Below are positions 55,874 to 63,798 of a stretch of DNA of 64,000 nucleotides, piece after piece. The position numbers and the translations under genes are program-made. Origin of the DNA: Crossaster papposus (taxonomy: Eukaryota; Echinodermata; Asteroidea; Velatida; Solasteridae). The notes beneath the pieces were generated by a model that worked only from the letters and a program-made list of their open reading frames with translations, was not told where the DNA came from and did not search any database. The first letter of the stretch is position 1. Every line of letters begins with the position of its first letter. The stretch spans positions 124,001 to 188,000 of the forward strand of contig JBAIAA010001116.1 of assembly GCA_037893245.1 (NCBI GenBank), in the 5' to 3' direction.

Positions 55874-55969
55874 TTATTTTTTCTGAAATTGTTGCACCAC
55901 CCACTCGCCGCTTGAGTCGATGAGACGATTGGCTTCAGTCAGTTTGAGGACTTGCCTTGGAAACTCCAT
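55874..55969 (-). CDS. Small spliced ORF, unknown (31 codons)
   Basis: On the minus strand ATG 55969 opens M-E-F-P-R-Q-V-L-K-L-T-E-A-N-R-L-I-D and stops after 31 residues. Five bases upstream is an acceptor (TTTGCTTTAG|T); a strong donor (GGAAAG|GTAAGA) sits at 56070, defining a 97-bp intron in the 5' leader. The splice signals and protein-like composition suggest a transcript, but no family is recognised. It could be a microprotein or the first exon of something broken by the tandem array. Confidence 0.35.
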   Translation of the reverse strand: MEFPRQVLKLTEANRLIDSSGEWVVQQFQKK

Positions 55970-56071
55970 GATACTAAAGCAAATAAAATAAAATAATAGA
56001 TAGAGTTTTAATATCATAGCAATTATTCTTTTGAGCTACTCACGTAAACAAAACAATTATATTCTCTTACC

Positions 56072-56482
56072 TTTCCTAGTAGCGATTCTGTAGCTGAGTT
56101 CTGGGTTAAAAGTAGACTCGTGATTTTAAAACACACGGGAGTCTGGCTGCAAAACTGTGCGATACACGCTCACGCTGTACAAGTGCAGAAATGATGAAAC
56201 AGCTGCCGCTACTAGAACCAGTAATTTTCCATACAGCCGCCCACGCCAGATATATTTCTTTGTCTGTGACAGCCACCCACCGGCAGATATATTTCTTTAT
56301 CTGTGAAGGGCGGCTGATAGCCACGCTGACAAAACAACTGGCTGACAACGGAAGGCTCAAAGGTTGTTTTGTGTTAGCTCATAATTTGTGCTGGTACCTG
56401 GGTTCAAAGAGTCAAGTTTTTCCCTTTTTTTATAAAGGAGGCGCTGACGGGTAAGGAGGAGGTTGATCGAAATAAATTGTAT
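56072..56482. other. Region between small spliced ORF and virus-like block
   Basis: It contains a direct repeat of CAGATATATTTCTTTGTCTGTGA (about 56248 and 56284). Frames are open on both strands (plus 56191-56454, minus 56106-56360) with no recognisable motif. The left edge of the viral block should lie here or within the array, but I cannot place it. Confidence 0.35.
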
Positions 56483-56643
56483 TTATTGTGAAGCTGAAAG
56501 TTTTTCGATAATTCCTTTTTTTTCCTTCAAAACCAACTCTTCCACGCGTTTTTTAATCTCGGATTCCATATCGCTCTCACCTTTCTTTTCTGACAGCAAG
56601 CTGTCGGACCTGATAGCCTCTTTCATATCGTTAAATTGCCTCA
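56483..56643 (-). pseudogene. Glycine-rich membrane protein gene, C-terminal half (split)
   Basis: The minus strand reads Q-F-N-D-M-K-E-A-I-R and then a Lys/Glu-rich helical tail (K-K-R-V-E-E-L-V-L-K-E-K-K) to a stop at 56483. It continues, in frame, the gene whose N-terminal half is at 58473-58925. The 1.83 kb AACGTT-rich element lies between them. An AATAAA-like signal overlaps the stop region. I recognised the continuation because related proteins in animal virus-like elements end with such a charged helix. Confidence 0.7.
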
Positions 56644-58472
56644 CCCAGCAAACACAAAACGTTTAAAAAACGTTTTTTAAACGTTTAAGTAGGTCCGCTA
56701 GGTCTTCGTCCTAAATAAACGTTTAAAAAACGTTATTTAAACGTTTAATTAGGCCCGCTAGGTCTTCGTCCTAAATAAACGTTTAAAAAACGTTTTTTAA
56801 ACGTCCGCTACGTCTTGATTTTTAACAAACGTTTAAAAAACGTTTGGAGAACATCTAATTTTGACCTAATATTTGCCCCAAAGCAAAGGTTTTTTTTAAA
56901 CGTTTACAAAACGTTTACGAAACGTTTGAAAAAGACGATTTTATTTCTGGACGTTTAAAAAACGTTTTCTTTACGTCCAAGTCAAATAAAAACTAATTGT
57001 AATTAATTATTGTTTTTTAATATTATGATTTAATATGATTATTATTTTGATGATTAAATTGAGTAGCCTAATGATGGTGATTATGATGATGATTATGATT
57101 ATGATGATCGATGATGATTATGATTATGATGATGATCATGATCGTCATCCTCATCGTGTGGCCCATATGGTCGTCGTCGACGTCGTTGATGTACGTAATT
57201 GTTATATTTTGTGACATCGATATCATGCGGTGCGTTGGCGCGGCCTGGCTGGCCGCCTACGTACAGCGTGCATGCCATCGTTTATATTCAAACGCTATGT
57301 TGGATGTTCTTGAAAGGTTTTCTGAACGTTCTGAATAGGTTTTCTGAACGTTCTTAAAAGGTTTTCTAGACGTTCTTAAAAGGTTTTCTGAACGTTCTTA
57401 AAAGGTTTTTTGAACGTTTTTAAAAGTTTTTCTAGACGTTCTTAAAAGGTTTTTTAAACGTCTAAAGGTTTTCTAGACGTCCTAAAAAGGCACTGCAAAA
57501 ACTGTGGTGTTAAAATTTTAACACCAATGTTTTTTTAATCTTTTGGAATGAACATTGGTGTTAAAATGAAGTAAAATGATTCTTGAAGTATTAGTTTCAA
57601 ATCAAGTACTGGTGTTACGTACTTTTGGTGTTAAATTTGACCTAGTGCGCATGCGTGTGTGAAATAAAGCCCTCTGATTGGTCGATAAGGAATTATGGTA
57701 GGGGCCTATATGTTAACAATAGTCGATGTTAAATTGTTGTATTTAGTCCAAAAACCCATTTATTTTACCATAATATGTAATTATTTAAACGATTCCATGA
57801 TTGAATTTTGATTTTTGTGCAAACATAGTTAAAAATTCGCGTTACATTTTATTCGTTTTCAAATTTTGACATTATTCATAAAAACTAGCTGCGACTTCGT
57901 CGTGGACAAAAAAGCGTAGTATAAAAGTAACAACGGCAATGGCTATGTGTGTAGTACGTATTCAGTAGGAATAGATTATTATTGTATATGGATGTGTAAT
58001 GTGTAATAAGTCAGTTCTTTGTAATATTTCATTACGTAATTTGTCCATGCAGTTAATATGTACAAAATGATAGTGTTAAAACGGTATGATCCTCAAACTG
58101 GTGTTATTCAACACCCAATTTTTTTGTAGTGTAGACGTTCTTAAAGGGTTTTCTAAACGTTCTTAAAAGGTTTTCTAGACGTTCTTAAAGGTTTTCTAAA
58201 CGTTCTTAAAAGGTTTTCTAAACGTCTAAATGTTTTCTGGAGAGCTGGTCTGGAAAACGAATACGAGACAAGGTTTTAAATTGGTTTTTTAAACGTTTTA
58301 AATTGGTTTTTTAAACGTTTTAAATTGGTTTTTTAAACGTTCAATAAAAACGTTTTTTAAACGTCCAAAACCTACCACAAAAAAACGTTTACAAAACGTT
58401 TTTTTTGAACGTTTAAAAAACCAATTTAAAACGTTAAAAAAACGTTCAGAAAACGTCCGATTGTTAGCTGGG
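56644..58472. mobile_element. AACGTT-rich nonautonomous element splitting a viral gene
   Basis: The element begins CCCAGCAAACACAAAACG and ends with the near complement (CGTCCGATTGTTAGCTGGG), flanked by CA on both sides (56642-56643 and 58473-58474). Both sides are built of AAACGTTTAAAAAACGTT and TTCTAGACGTTCTTAAAAGG-type repeats that pair with each other. No coding sequence. It carries a second element at 57491-58131. The superfamily is not established; a 2-bp target duplication is what the flanks suggest. Confidence 0.75.
57491..58131. mobile_element. Small nested element, CACTGCAAAAA ends
   Basis: Ends CACTGCAAAAACTGTGGTG and its diverged complement (CCAATTTTTTTGTAGTG), with GGTGTTAAA/TTTAACACC motifs at both ends. 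TA follows the right end (58132-58133) but the left flank lacks TA. It interrupts the TAGACGTTCTTAAAAGG array, and its end structure echoes the CACTGAAAAATCACC elements. Confidence 0.6.
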
Positions 58473-58925
58473 CAGTTCCTTCAACACCAAAGCGTACTCT
58501 TCGTGGGATATATCGCCGTCCTCTATAGCTTGAGAAATAAGATCTCTTACGCTGTTGAGCTTAGCCTCGGCCAAGACTCTAATCTCGTCGTGTTTTTTAG
58601 CTTTACGTCTAAATCGCTTGCTAAAATATTTTAGCAAGAGCGCGGCGCAACCAAAACTCAAGGCTACTCCCTCTAACGCAAAACCAACGGGTGACGTAAT
58701 GACGCCGCTTATAGCTGCGATTCCCAAACCCCCACAAATTGCTCCACTCATCTCGGATAGGGTTTCTGTAGTAGACAATGTCGTAATTAACTTGCCATAT
58801 TTTTTACACAACGCGCTTCGCTGTTCTCGTTGCGCCAATATATCTTTTTGAACTTCTTCGATCTTTTGCAATCGAAACACCCTCGTTTCGTCGTTTTTTA
58901 GATCAGGATAAATACTAGTCGTCAT
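58473..58925 (-). pseudogene. Glycine-rich membrane protein gene, N-terminal half (split)
   Basis: From ATG 58925 the frame runs 151 codons to the insertion, then stops after two codons of foreign sequence. A coiled charged N-terminus is followed by a long Gly/Ala/Ile-rich hydrophobic stretch (G-G-L-G-I-A-A-I-S-G-V-I). Then comes R-K-A-K-K-H-D-E-I-R-V-L-A-E-A-K-L-N and D-I-S-H-E-E-Y. Proteins with this K-H-D-E-I-R/A-E-A-K-L-N pattern accompany capsid genes in virus-like elements of many invertebrates; their role is unknown, possibly virion membrane or internal. Start is preceded by TAAAATG, 13 bp from the next gene. Confidence 0.75.
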
Positions 58926-58938
58926 TTTACAAAAGTAA

Positions 58939-59631
58939 CTAAAATATTTCTACGTTAAAAATTATATCTTTACCTCTATTATCTAAGACCTCACCAAGAC
59001 CGTTTTTTAACGAAAACGTGAGGCTGTTTATTTTACCAGCTACCAACTCTTTCGAACACTTGTTATAGTTGATATAAATTGGATCTTGGGGATTGTTTGA
59101 ACGAGCAGCATCACCATGTACGGGTATACTCTCCAACAGGTTAGTTTGTTTTCCACCAACAAAATTTGAATGCGTAGACAGTTCTTCACAATGTAAAAAG
59201 ACCGCGTTGTAAAGATTTAAGCTAAATTTTCCATAATGACTACCACCATTGAGCCAACCCCTAGGTAAACCTAAAAGTTTACACAAATTACTCGATAGTT
59301 TTATGCGATTTTGGTCGGGAATGGATAGATAAAACAGTTCATCAGATAAATACTCTATAGATATATCGCGAAAATCTTTTAGATGATATTTCAAAGAATA
59401 AAGATTCCACCTATCTGGAAAAATTTCAATTTTTTCATGATCGACAATTATATTTAACAACAGATCAAAACTCTCCCAATGTATCGACGCTCTTTTTTCG
59501 AGGTTATAAAAACCCAAGTCTAACGCAAAGTTGTTTAACTTCATGCGACGGTCACCCCCGACGTTATCTATAGGTCGCGATAATTCAAAGGTCTGCTCGT
59601 TATCCGTCATGACAAACGTATGAGACTGCAT
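58939..59631 (-). CDS. Penton/minor-capsid-like protein, paralogue 2
   Basis: 230 codons, opening M-Q-S-H-T-F-V-M-T. The C-terminal half has L-H-C-E-E-L-S-T-H-S, G-K-Q-T-N-L-L-E-S-I-P and L-T-F-S-L-K-N-G-L-G-E-V-L-D. These are a hydrophobic-Cys strand, a G-x-x-x-x-L-L-x-x-I-P turn and a closing beta-strand, which in polinton-type penton proteins (single jelly roll) occur in this order. The assignment rests on pattern and genomic context. It shares most of both ends with the neighbour at 59645-60337; the middle has diverged. Compact gene order, 13 bp to the gene on each side. Confidence 0.65.
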   Translation of the reverse strand: MQSHTFVMTDNEQTFELSRPIDNVGGDRRMKLNNFALDLGFYNLEKRASIHWESFDLLLNIIVDHEKIEIFPDRWNLYSLKYHLKDFRDISIEYLSDELFYLSIPDQNRIKLSSNLCKLLGLPRGWLNGGSHYGKFSLNLYNAVFLHCEELSTHSNFVGGKQTNLLESIPVHGDAARSNNPQDPIYINYNKCSKELVAGKINSLTFSLKNGLGEVLDNRGKDIIFNVEIF

Positions 59632-59644
59632 TTTACAAAAGTAA

Positions 59645-60337
59645 CTAAAATATTTTTACGTTTAAAATTATATCTTTACCTCTATTATCTAAGACCTCGC
59701 CAAGACCGTTTTTTAACGAAAACGTGAGGCTGTTTATTTTATCGGCTACTAACTCTTTTGGAGAATTGTTGTATTTGACATAAATTGGATCTTGTGGGTT
59801 GTTTGAACGAGCTGCATCGCCCGATAAAGGTATACCCTCCAACAGGCTAGTTTGTTTTCCATTAACAAAATTTGAATGCGTAGACAGTTCTTCGCAATGT
59901 AAAAAAACCGCGCTGTATAGATTTATGTTAAATTTTCCAAAATGATGACCACCCCTAGCCAACAAGGGTAAACCTAAAAGTTTAGAAATATTTTTTGATT
60001 GTTTGAAATTCACAAAAGATTCAGAGGTCTCTAATGACAAATAAAATAGTTTATCGTTTATCGGAGTAATGGTCAAAGGTTTAATATCATCTTTAAACCG
60101 ATCTTTGAAAGAATAAAGATTCCATCGACCAGGTGTGATATCTATCGAACCGTCTTTAAGATCTCCTGGAGAAGAGAAAATATAATATAACCTCTCTATT
60201 TGTTTGACGTTATAAAAACCCACGTCTAAAATAACGCTGCTTAACTTAATGCGACGGTCGCCCCCGACGTTATCTATGGGCCGAGGTAGCTCAAAAGTCT
60301 GCTCTTTTTTGGTCATGACAAATGTATGCGACTGCAT
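59645..60337 (-). CDS. Penton/minor-capsid-like protein, paralogue 1
   Basis: 230 codons with the same N-terminus and C-terminal strands as paralogue 2 (H-C-E-E-L-S-T-H-S, L-L-E-G-I-P-L-S-G-D). It diverges at about residues 40-120, where it has a longer F-x-S-P-G-D-L-K-D loop and an additional Q-S-K-N-I-S-K-L-L-G motif. Likely product: a vertex or minor capsid jelly-roll protein. Start ATG 60337 lies 38 bp from the divergent capsid gene. Different middles on shared ends suggest duplication followed by specialisation, or recombination. Confidence 0.65.
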   Translation of the reverse strand: MQSHTFVMTKKEQTFELPRPIDNVGGDRRIKLSSVILDVGFYNVKQIERLYYIFSSPGDLKDGSIDITPGRWNLYSFKDRFKDDIKPLTITPINDKLFYLSLETSESFVNFKQSKNISKLLGLPLLARGGHHFGKFNINLYSAVFLHCEELSTHSNFVNGKQTSLLEGIPLSGDAARSNNPQDPIYVKYNNSPKELVADKINSLTFSLKNGLGEVLDNRGKDIILNVKIF

Positions 60338-60375
60338 TTAAAAAAAAAAAAAATAATAAAACGTTACTATAAAAA
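60338..60375. promoter_or_regulatory. 38-bp divergent promoter between penton-like and capsid genes
   Basis: Only 38 bases separate two divergent start codons. On the plus side CTATAAAAA abuts ATG; on the minus side an A/T run gives TTTAAATG. There is no room for a conventional animal promoter with a start site 30 bp downstream and a 5'UTR, so initiation is probably at or near the start codon as in several large DNA virus late promoters. That mechanism is inference. Confidence 0.6.
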
Positions 60376-61644
60376 ATGAACGCGACTTATGGAAACAAAC
60401 TAAATCCACACAGACGCCTTAAAAATCCTCGGGGTATAAAAGGCAACCGCCAGACTGTCGTCGTAACTCACAATCCTAGCACGATCGACGCGAACGACAA
60501 ATTAATAGTCAAGTTTCCGTCGTTGAGCTCTGACGACGTGATCGTCCCCGGTTCGGCAAAACTAGCTTTTAATATCGATCTAACCTCGGACGACGACGCC
60601 AATCGAAGTCTGTTTAAAAATCTAGGACGAAATCTCGTAAAACAAATAAGAATATGTATCGGCGGCCGGGAGATCGTAAACTTGACCGACGCCGACGTTT
60701 ATAACATTTTTAAAGATCTTTGGTTGCCCAAAGGTATCAGAGATCACTACACCGGAAACGAGATTGCCAACATATCGAGCCTGCGTGTGGGTACCGGTAA
60801 CGCGGTTGCCGGTGACAACAGTGGGAAAGACAAAGCGATAGCGGATGCCCTTGGAAACAGATTTTGTATACCGCTAGACTTTGAAATGCTCACAGATCAT
60901 CAACCGTTTTATCCATCCGCTCTGAACGACCAACTGTCTTACGAACTTACTTTTAACGATTATGCCAAAGTCGTAAATTCTACCGACGCCGCAGCGAGTT
61001 ATAGCATCTCTAACTTGGCGCTAGAATATGAGATCGTTGCCAACAAGCACTTGGCTCAAATCTTAGCTCAAAAATGTCTCGACAAGACGCAGTTTTTGTT
61101 TGAAAGGATTCAGAGACACGAAGTAAGATCTATCGATAAATCGGACACCGTTTGGAACTTTAATTTAAACGTGGCGGTTAAAAGCCTCAAGGGTATACTG
61201 TTTTTGTTTAAAGAAGCGACTACAAAAACCCCTGAACTATTTTATAACCCAAAGATAGACAAAGTTAGCGTGACGATAGAAGGAAAACCTAATCAACTCT
61301 ACAGTTCGGGTCTCAAGAGCTATCAACACTGGGAAGAAATCAACAAGTTCTTTGGAGACTCATCCACCGAGCTAGGGGCTGGTATATGTAAAGATTTAGG
61401 GTTAACGGGAATGGATATCGGTGATTATTTTTTAAGAAGATACGGACTTTGGTTGGATATGAGATCGACGGACGACAATAAAAATCACGGATCGGGTAAA
61501 CAAATCGGCGATATAAGCGGAGGAATCTCTATATTGATGGAACGCGAAGCTCAAACCGCGGGCGCTCTAAAGTGTTATGTCTTTTTGGTTATGGACGCGC
61601 AACTTAACATCCAAGGAGGTCGCTTGAGCAGCGTCAACTTTTAA
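60376..61644 (+). CDS. Major capsid protein-like (double jelly-roll candidate)
   Basis: 422 codons opening M-N-A-T-Y-G-N-K-L-N. Conserved-looking blocks include N-P-R-G-I-K-G-N-R-Q-T, D-D-V-I-V-P-G-S-A-K-L-A-F, F-C-I-P-L-D-F-E-M-L, and L-S-Y-E-L-T-F-N-D-Y near the middle. The pattern of a beta-rich half, I-P-L-D-F, then Y-E-L-T-F and a second beta-rich half matches proteins I know from uncharacterised animal-genome elements, which I read as virus capsids. It is shorter than polinton capsid proteins (usually about 600), closer to compact virophage or PLV types. Neighbouring ATPase and penton-like genes support the role. No lesion; TATAAA directly upstream. Confidence 0.75.
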   Translation: MNATYGNKLNPHRRLKNPRGIKGNRQTVVVTHNPSTIDANDKLIVKFPSLSSDDVIVPGSAKLAFNIDLTSDDDANRSLFKNLGRNLVKQIRICIGGREIVNLTDADVYNIFKDLWLPKGIRDHYTGNEIANISSLRVGTGNAVAGDNSGKDKAIADALGNRFCIPLDFEMLTDHQPFYPSALNDQLSYELTFNDYAKVVNSTDAAASYSISNLALEYEIVANKHLAQILAQKCLDKTQFLFERIQRHEVRSIDKSDTVWNFNLNVAVKSLKGILFLFKEATTKTPELFYNPKIDKVSVTIEGKPNQLYSSGLKSYQHWEEINKFFGDSSTELGAGICKDLGLTGMDIGDYFLRRYGLWLDMRSTDDNKNHGSGKQIGDISGGISILMEREAQTAGALKCYVFLVMDAQLNIQGGRLSSVNF

Positions 61645-61684
61645 AAAACTCGCCTATATAAAAAAACTAGTCTATATAAAAAAG
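61645..61684 (+). promoter_or_regulatory. Tandem TATATAAA motifs before the ATPase gene
   Basis: Two copies of CTATATAAAAAA (about 61652 and 61670) lie in the 40 bases between the capsid stop and the ATPase start. The second ends two bases before ATG. Confidence 0.55.
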
Positions 61685-62305
61685 ATGACGCCGCACTGCG
61701 CTTTAATATGTGGAAGAACAAACTCTGGCAAAACAAAGTTTGCGTTAGACTTGCTAGAAAACGAATATGCCAACAAATTTGAATACTTAGTGATCATATG
61801 CCCGACTCTGTCAAACAACAAAACGTATCACGAGAGACCTTGGTTTTTTAACGACCCCAACGTTTACGCGTGCGACCCCGACGTCGAAAATATGAACATG
61901 AACGAAGCCATAGACTTTTACAGAACGAAATTTAAAGGATTGCACACTTTGTTTTTAATCGACGACTGCAGCGCTTATCAAGCGATAAAATATCGAAAGG
62001 GTTCTAGAGGCGGTAGTAGTGTGTGTATGTTATCTAAATTAGCCTTTAGCGGTAGACACAATAACCACAGCTGTTGGTTATTGACTCAAAAATATAACAG
62101 CGTTTTAAAAGATTATCGCGAACAGACTCAATGGGTCGCTATTTTTTATTGCAAAGACAAAAAAAGTTTTGATAATTGCCTCGACGAAAATGATGTGGTG
62201 CCGGATAATAAAAGGCAAGGCATAAAACAATATCTCAAAGACACTCCCTATAGTAAATTGATTTTATATACGGATCCTCCGACTAAATGGTACTTGAGTA
62301 GCTAG
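61685..62305 (+). CDS. A32/FtsK-HerA-type DNA-packaging ATPase
   Basis: 206 codons. Walker A is at about residues 8-15 (G-R-T-N-S-G-K-T). Walker B is L-F-L-I-D-D at about 90-95, followed by S-G-R-H-N-N-H-S-C-W-L-L-T-Q (about 121-134), the sensor-like region with the L-T-Q motif typical of viral packaging ATPases. The length is normal for the compact versions in polinton-like viruses and virophages. It would pump the genome into preformed capsids. It is preceded by paired TATATAAA motifs and follows the capsid gene by 40 bp on the same strand. Frame intact; catalytic residues all present. Confidence 0.85.
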   Translation: MTPHCALICGRTNSGKTKFALDLLENEYANKFEYLVIICPTLSNNKTYHERPWFFNDPNVYACDPDVENMNMNEAIDFYRTKFKGLHTLFLIDDCSAYQAIKYRKGSRGGSSVCMLSKLAFSGRHNNHSCWLLTQKYNSVLKDYREQTQWVAIFYCKDKKSFDNCLDENDVVPDNKRQGIKQYLKDTPYSKLILYTDPPTKWYLSS

Positions 62306-62580
62306 TTGTAACCTAGTTGCGGTTTGTTGAGGTTTTGTTGAACAGCTAGTTGTGTTTTGTTGAGGTTTTGTTGAAGTTTTGTTGAACAGCTAGTTGTTAA
62401 GTACTTGCCAGCTAGTTGGGTTTTGTTGAGGTTTTGTTGAACAGCTAGTTGGGTTTTGTTGAACAGCTAGTTGGGTTTTGTTGAACAGCTAGTTGGGTTT
62501 TGTTGAACAGCTAGTTGGGTAGCTAGTTGAGTTTTGTTGAACAGCTAGTTGAACAGCTAGTTGCAACTAGTTTATCTCGC
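62306..62580. repeat. Minisatellite of GTTTTGTTGAACAGCTAGTT units
   Basis: Imperfect units of about 21-24 bp (GTTTTGTTGAACAGCTAGTTG with variants GTTTTGTTGAG and GGGTAGCTAGTT) fill the gap between the ATPase and the next gene. AGCTAGTT also occurs at the ATPase stop, so the array may have grown from the gene end. It is the only long spacer in the right part of the block. Confidence 0.85.
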
Positions 62581-62588
62581 TATATTAA

Positions 62589-63239
62589 ATGTTCGTGCTG
62601 ATCGATCTGTCGCTCAAATTTATTATAGCGTCGGCCTTGTGTATTTTATCTTACGAATATTTTTCTCTAAAAAATAAATTATATCGTCTTATAAAAATGG
62701 AGCTGTCTACTTTAGACTCTAGCACGCCGCAAACGGAAAAACATAAAACTAGACTGTTGGGCGTAGTATCAGCTGGTGATTCTAAAAAGTATTTGGGTAA
62801 AGAATTTAGCCAGGGAGATATAGAAAACCTAGACGCGAACAAACAAGAACAAATGTACAACCATTACGAGGCTCGACTAGGTAAAGAAATGATTACTAGT
62901 TTGGGTAACTGCATGCTGGGGATTTACTCGAGAGTTTTAGGCGCGAGTCTACCTATGATCAAACCCCTAGGTGTCAGTCTACGAGTAGACTCGGAAGACA
63001 CACTCACCAAAGATCTAGAGGAAGATCCCGTTATATCTAGCTCGATAGCCAGCCTACTTTGCGAAGTTTATTACAACTACGGAATGTTGTTGTCGCCGTT
63101 AGTAGGTGTCTTGATAACATCTAAACATTTAGTTATTAACAAAAATAATTATCTTATAATAAAAGATGAGTCAACAAGAGAGCCCGGTCCAAGAGACTCC
63201 AAAAGTCCTAAAAGTACAGACGGTGACGACCAAAACTAA
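62589..63239 (+). CDS. Hypothetical viral-block protein with N-terminal membrane segment
   Basis: 216 codons from ATG 62589 (preceded by TATATTAA), or 180 from ATG 62697 (preceded by TTATAAAA, a better match to the other genes). The longer form adds a hydrophobic segment (L-K-F-I-I-A-S-A-L-C-I-L-S) likely to be a membrane anchor. The body is mixed helical with E-A-R-L-G-K-E-M-I and a second hydrophobic patch (L-L-S-P-L-V-G-V-L-I). The tail is charged. No family recognised. Its 3' end overlaps the next gene by 74 bases in another frame. A structural or membrane role fits its place, but this is a guess. Confidence 0.6.
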   Translation: MFVLIDLSLKFIIASALCILSYEYFSLKNKLYRLIKMELSTLDSSTPQTEKHKTRLLGVVSAGDSKKYLGKEFSQGDIENLDANKQEQMYNHYEARLGKEMITSLGNCMLGIYSRVLGASLPMIKPLGVSLRVDSEDTLTKDLEEDPVISSSIASLLCEVYYNYGMLLSPLVGVLITSKHLVINKNNYLIIKDESTREPGPRDSKSPKSTDGDDQN

Positions 63240-63528
63240 AAATCCCGGTAGAGTAAAACAAGGCAAGGCATTAGCGGAACACAACAAAAAGAGAAAAGAA
63301 CAAATTGTCAAGATGCAAAATATAGACGTGAGTACTACTCCTCCTTCTTCTCTTCCCTCTTACGCGACAGTTGGGCCGTTGTCGCTGGTGGTTGTTGTAG
63401 TTTTAGGAGGACTCTATATATGGAGCCAAAAAGTACCCTCACCACCAAAACCTCAGCCAGCCCAAGAGAGCCCTCTTCAGCCAGAGACTCCTTCTTCTAC
63501 ACCTTCAAATTTTGTAGAAATGGAATAA
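63166..63528 (+). CDS. Small single-pass membrane protein of the viral block
   Basis: 120 codons, start preceded by TTATAATAAAAG. A basic N-terminal part contains K-N-P-G-R-V-K-Q-G-K-A-L-A-E-H-N-K-K, a motif I associate with small proteins in animal virus-like elements. One transmembrane segment follows (about residues 71-88, L-S-L-V-V-V-V-V-L-G-G-L-Y-I-W), then a Pro/Ser-rich tail. The layout resembles minor virion or membrane-penetration proteins, but function is unknown. It overlaps the preceding frame by 74 bases. Confidence 0.65.
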   Translation: MSQQESPVQETPKVLKVQTVTTKTKNPGRVKQGKALAEHNKKRKEQIVKMQNIDVSTTPPSSLPSYATVGPLSLVVVVVLGGLYIWSQKVPSPPKPQPAQESPLQPETPSSTPSNFVEME

Positions 63529-63553
63529 AAAATAAAAAGAAATATATATATAA

Positions 63554-63784
63554 ATGGATACTAATAGCATCGTCAACAATCTCTATCACGCCGCTATCAT
63601 CTCTATGTTAAGCGTGGGGTTTACCATGTTTAGTAAAAAACTGTTGAAGATCAAACCGGCCGATCTCGACAAGTTGAGCGTGGAAGATGTAGCGAAACTA
63701 ACGGCTATGATAAGCGGATCGATGTACGTAAAAACCTGGCTGGTATCGCAAAATATACTTCCACCAAATATTTTAAAACTTTAG
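63554..63784 (+). CDS. Small hypothetical protein of the viral block
   Basis: 76 codons; the start is directly preceded by ATATATATATAA. It has a hydrophobic N-terminal segment (A-A-I-I-S-M-L-S-V-G-F-T-M-F) and an amphipathic K-P-A-D-L-D-K-L-S-V-E-D-V-A-K-L stretch, ending V-S-Q-N-I-L-P-P. Proteins of this size and pattern accompany similar capsid genes elsewhere to my knowledge. No function assigned. Confidence 0.6.
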   Translation: MDTNSIVNNLYHAAIISMLSVGFTMFSKKLLKIKPADLDKLSVEDVAKLTAMISGSMYVKTWLVSQNILPPNILKL

Positions 63785-63798
63785 TTTGTTTTATATAA

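Noticed and set aside
56106-56454. Overlapping frames of 84 and 87 codons on opposite strands
   Set aside because: No motif, no TATA-start arrangement as in the neighbouring viral genes, and an internal direct repeat; cannot choose a coding strand.
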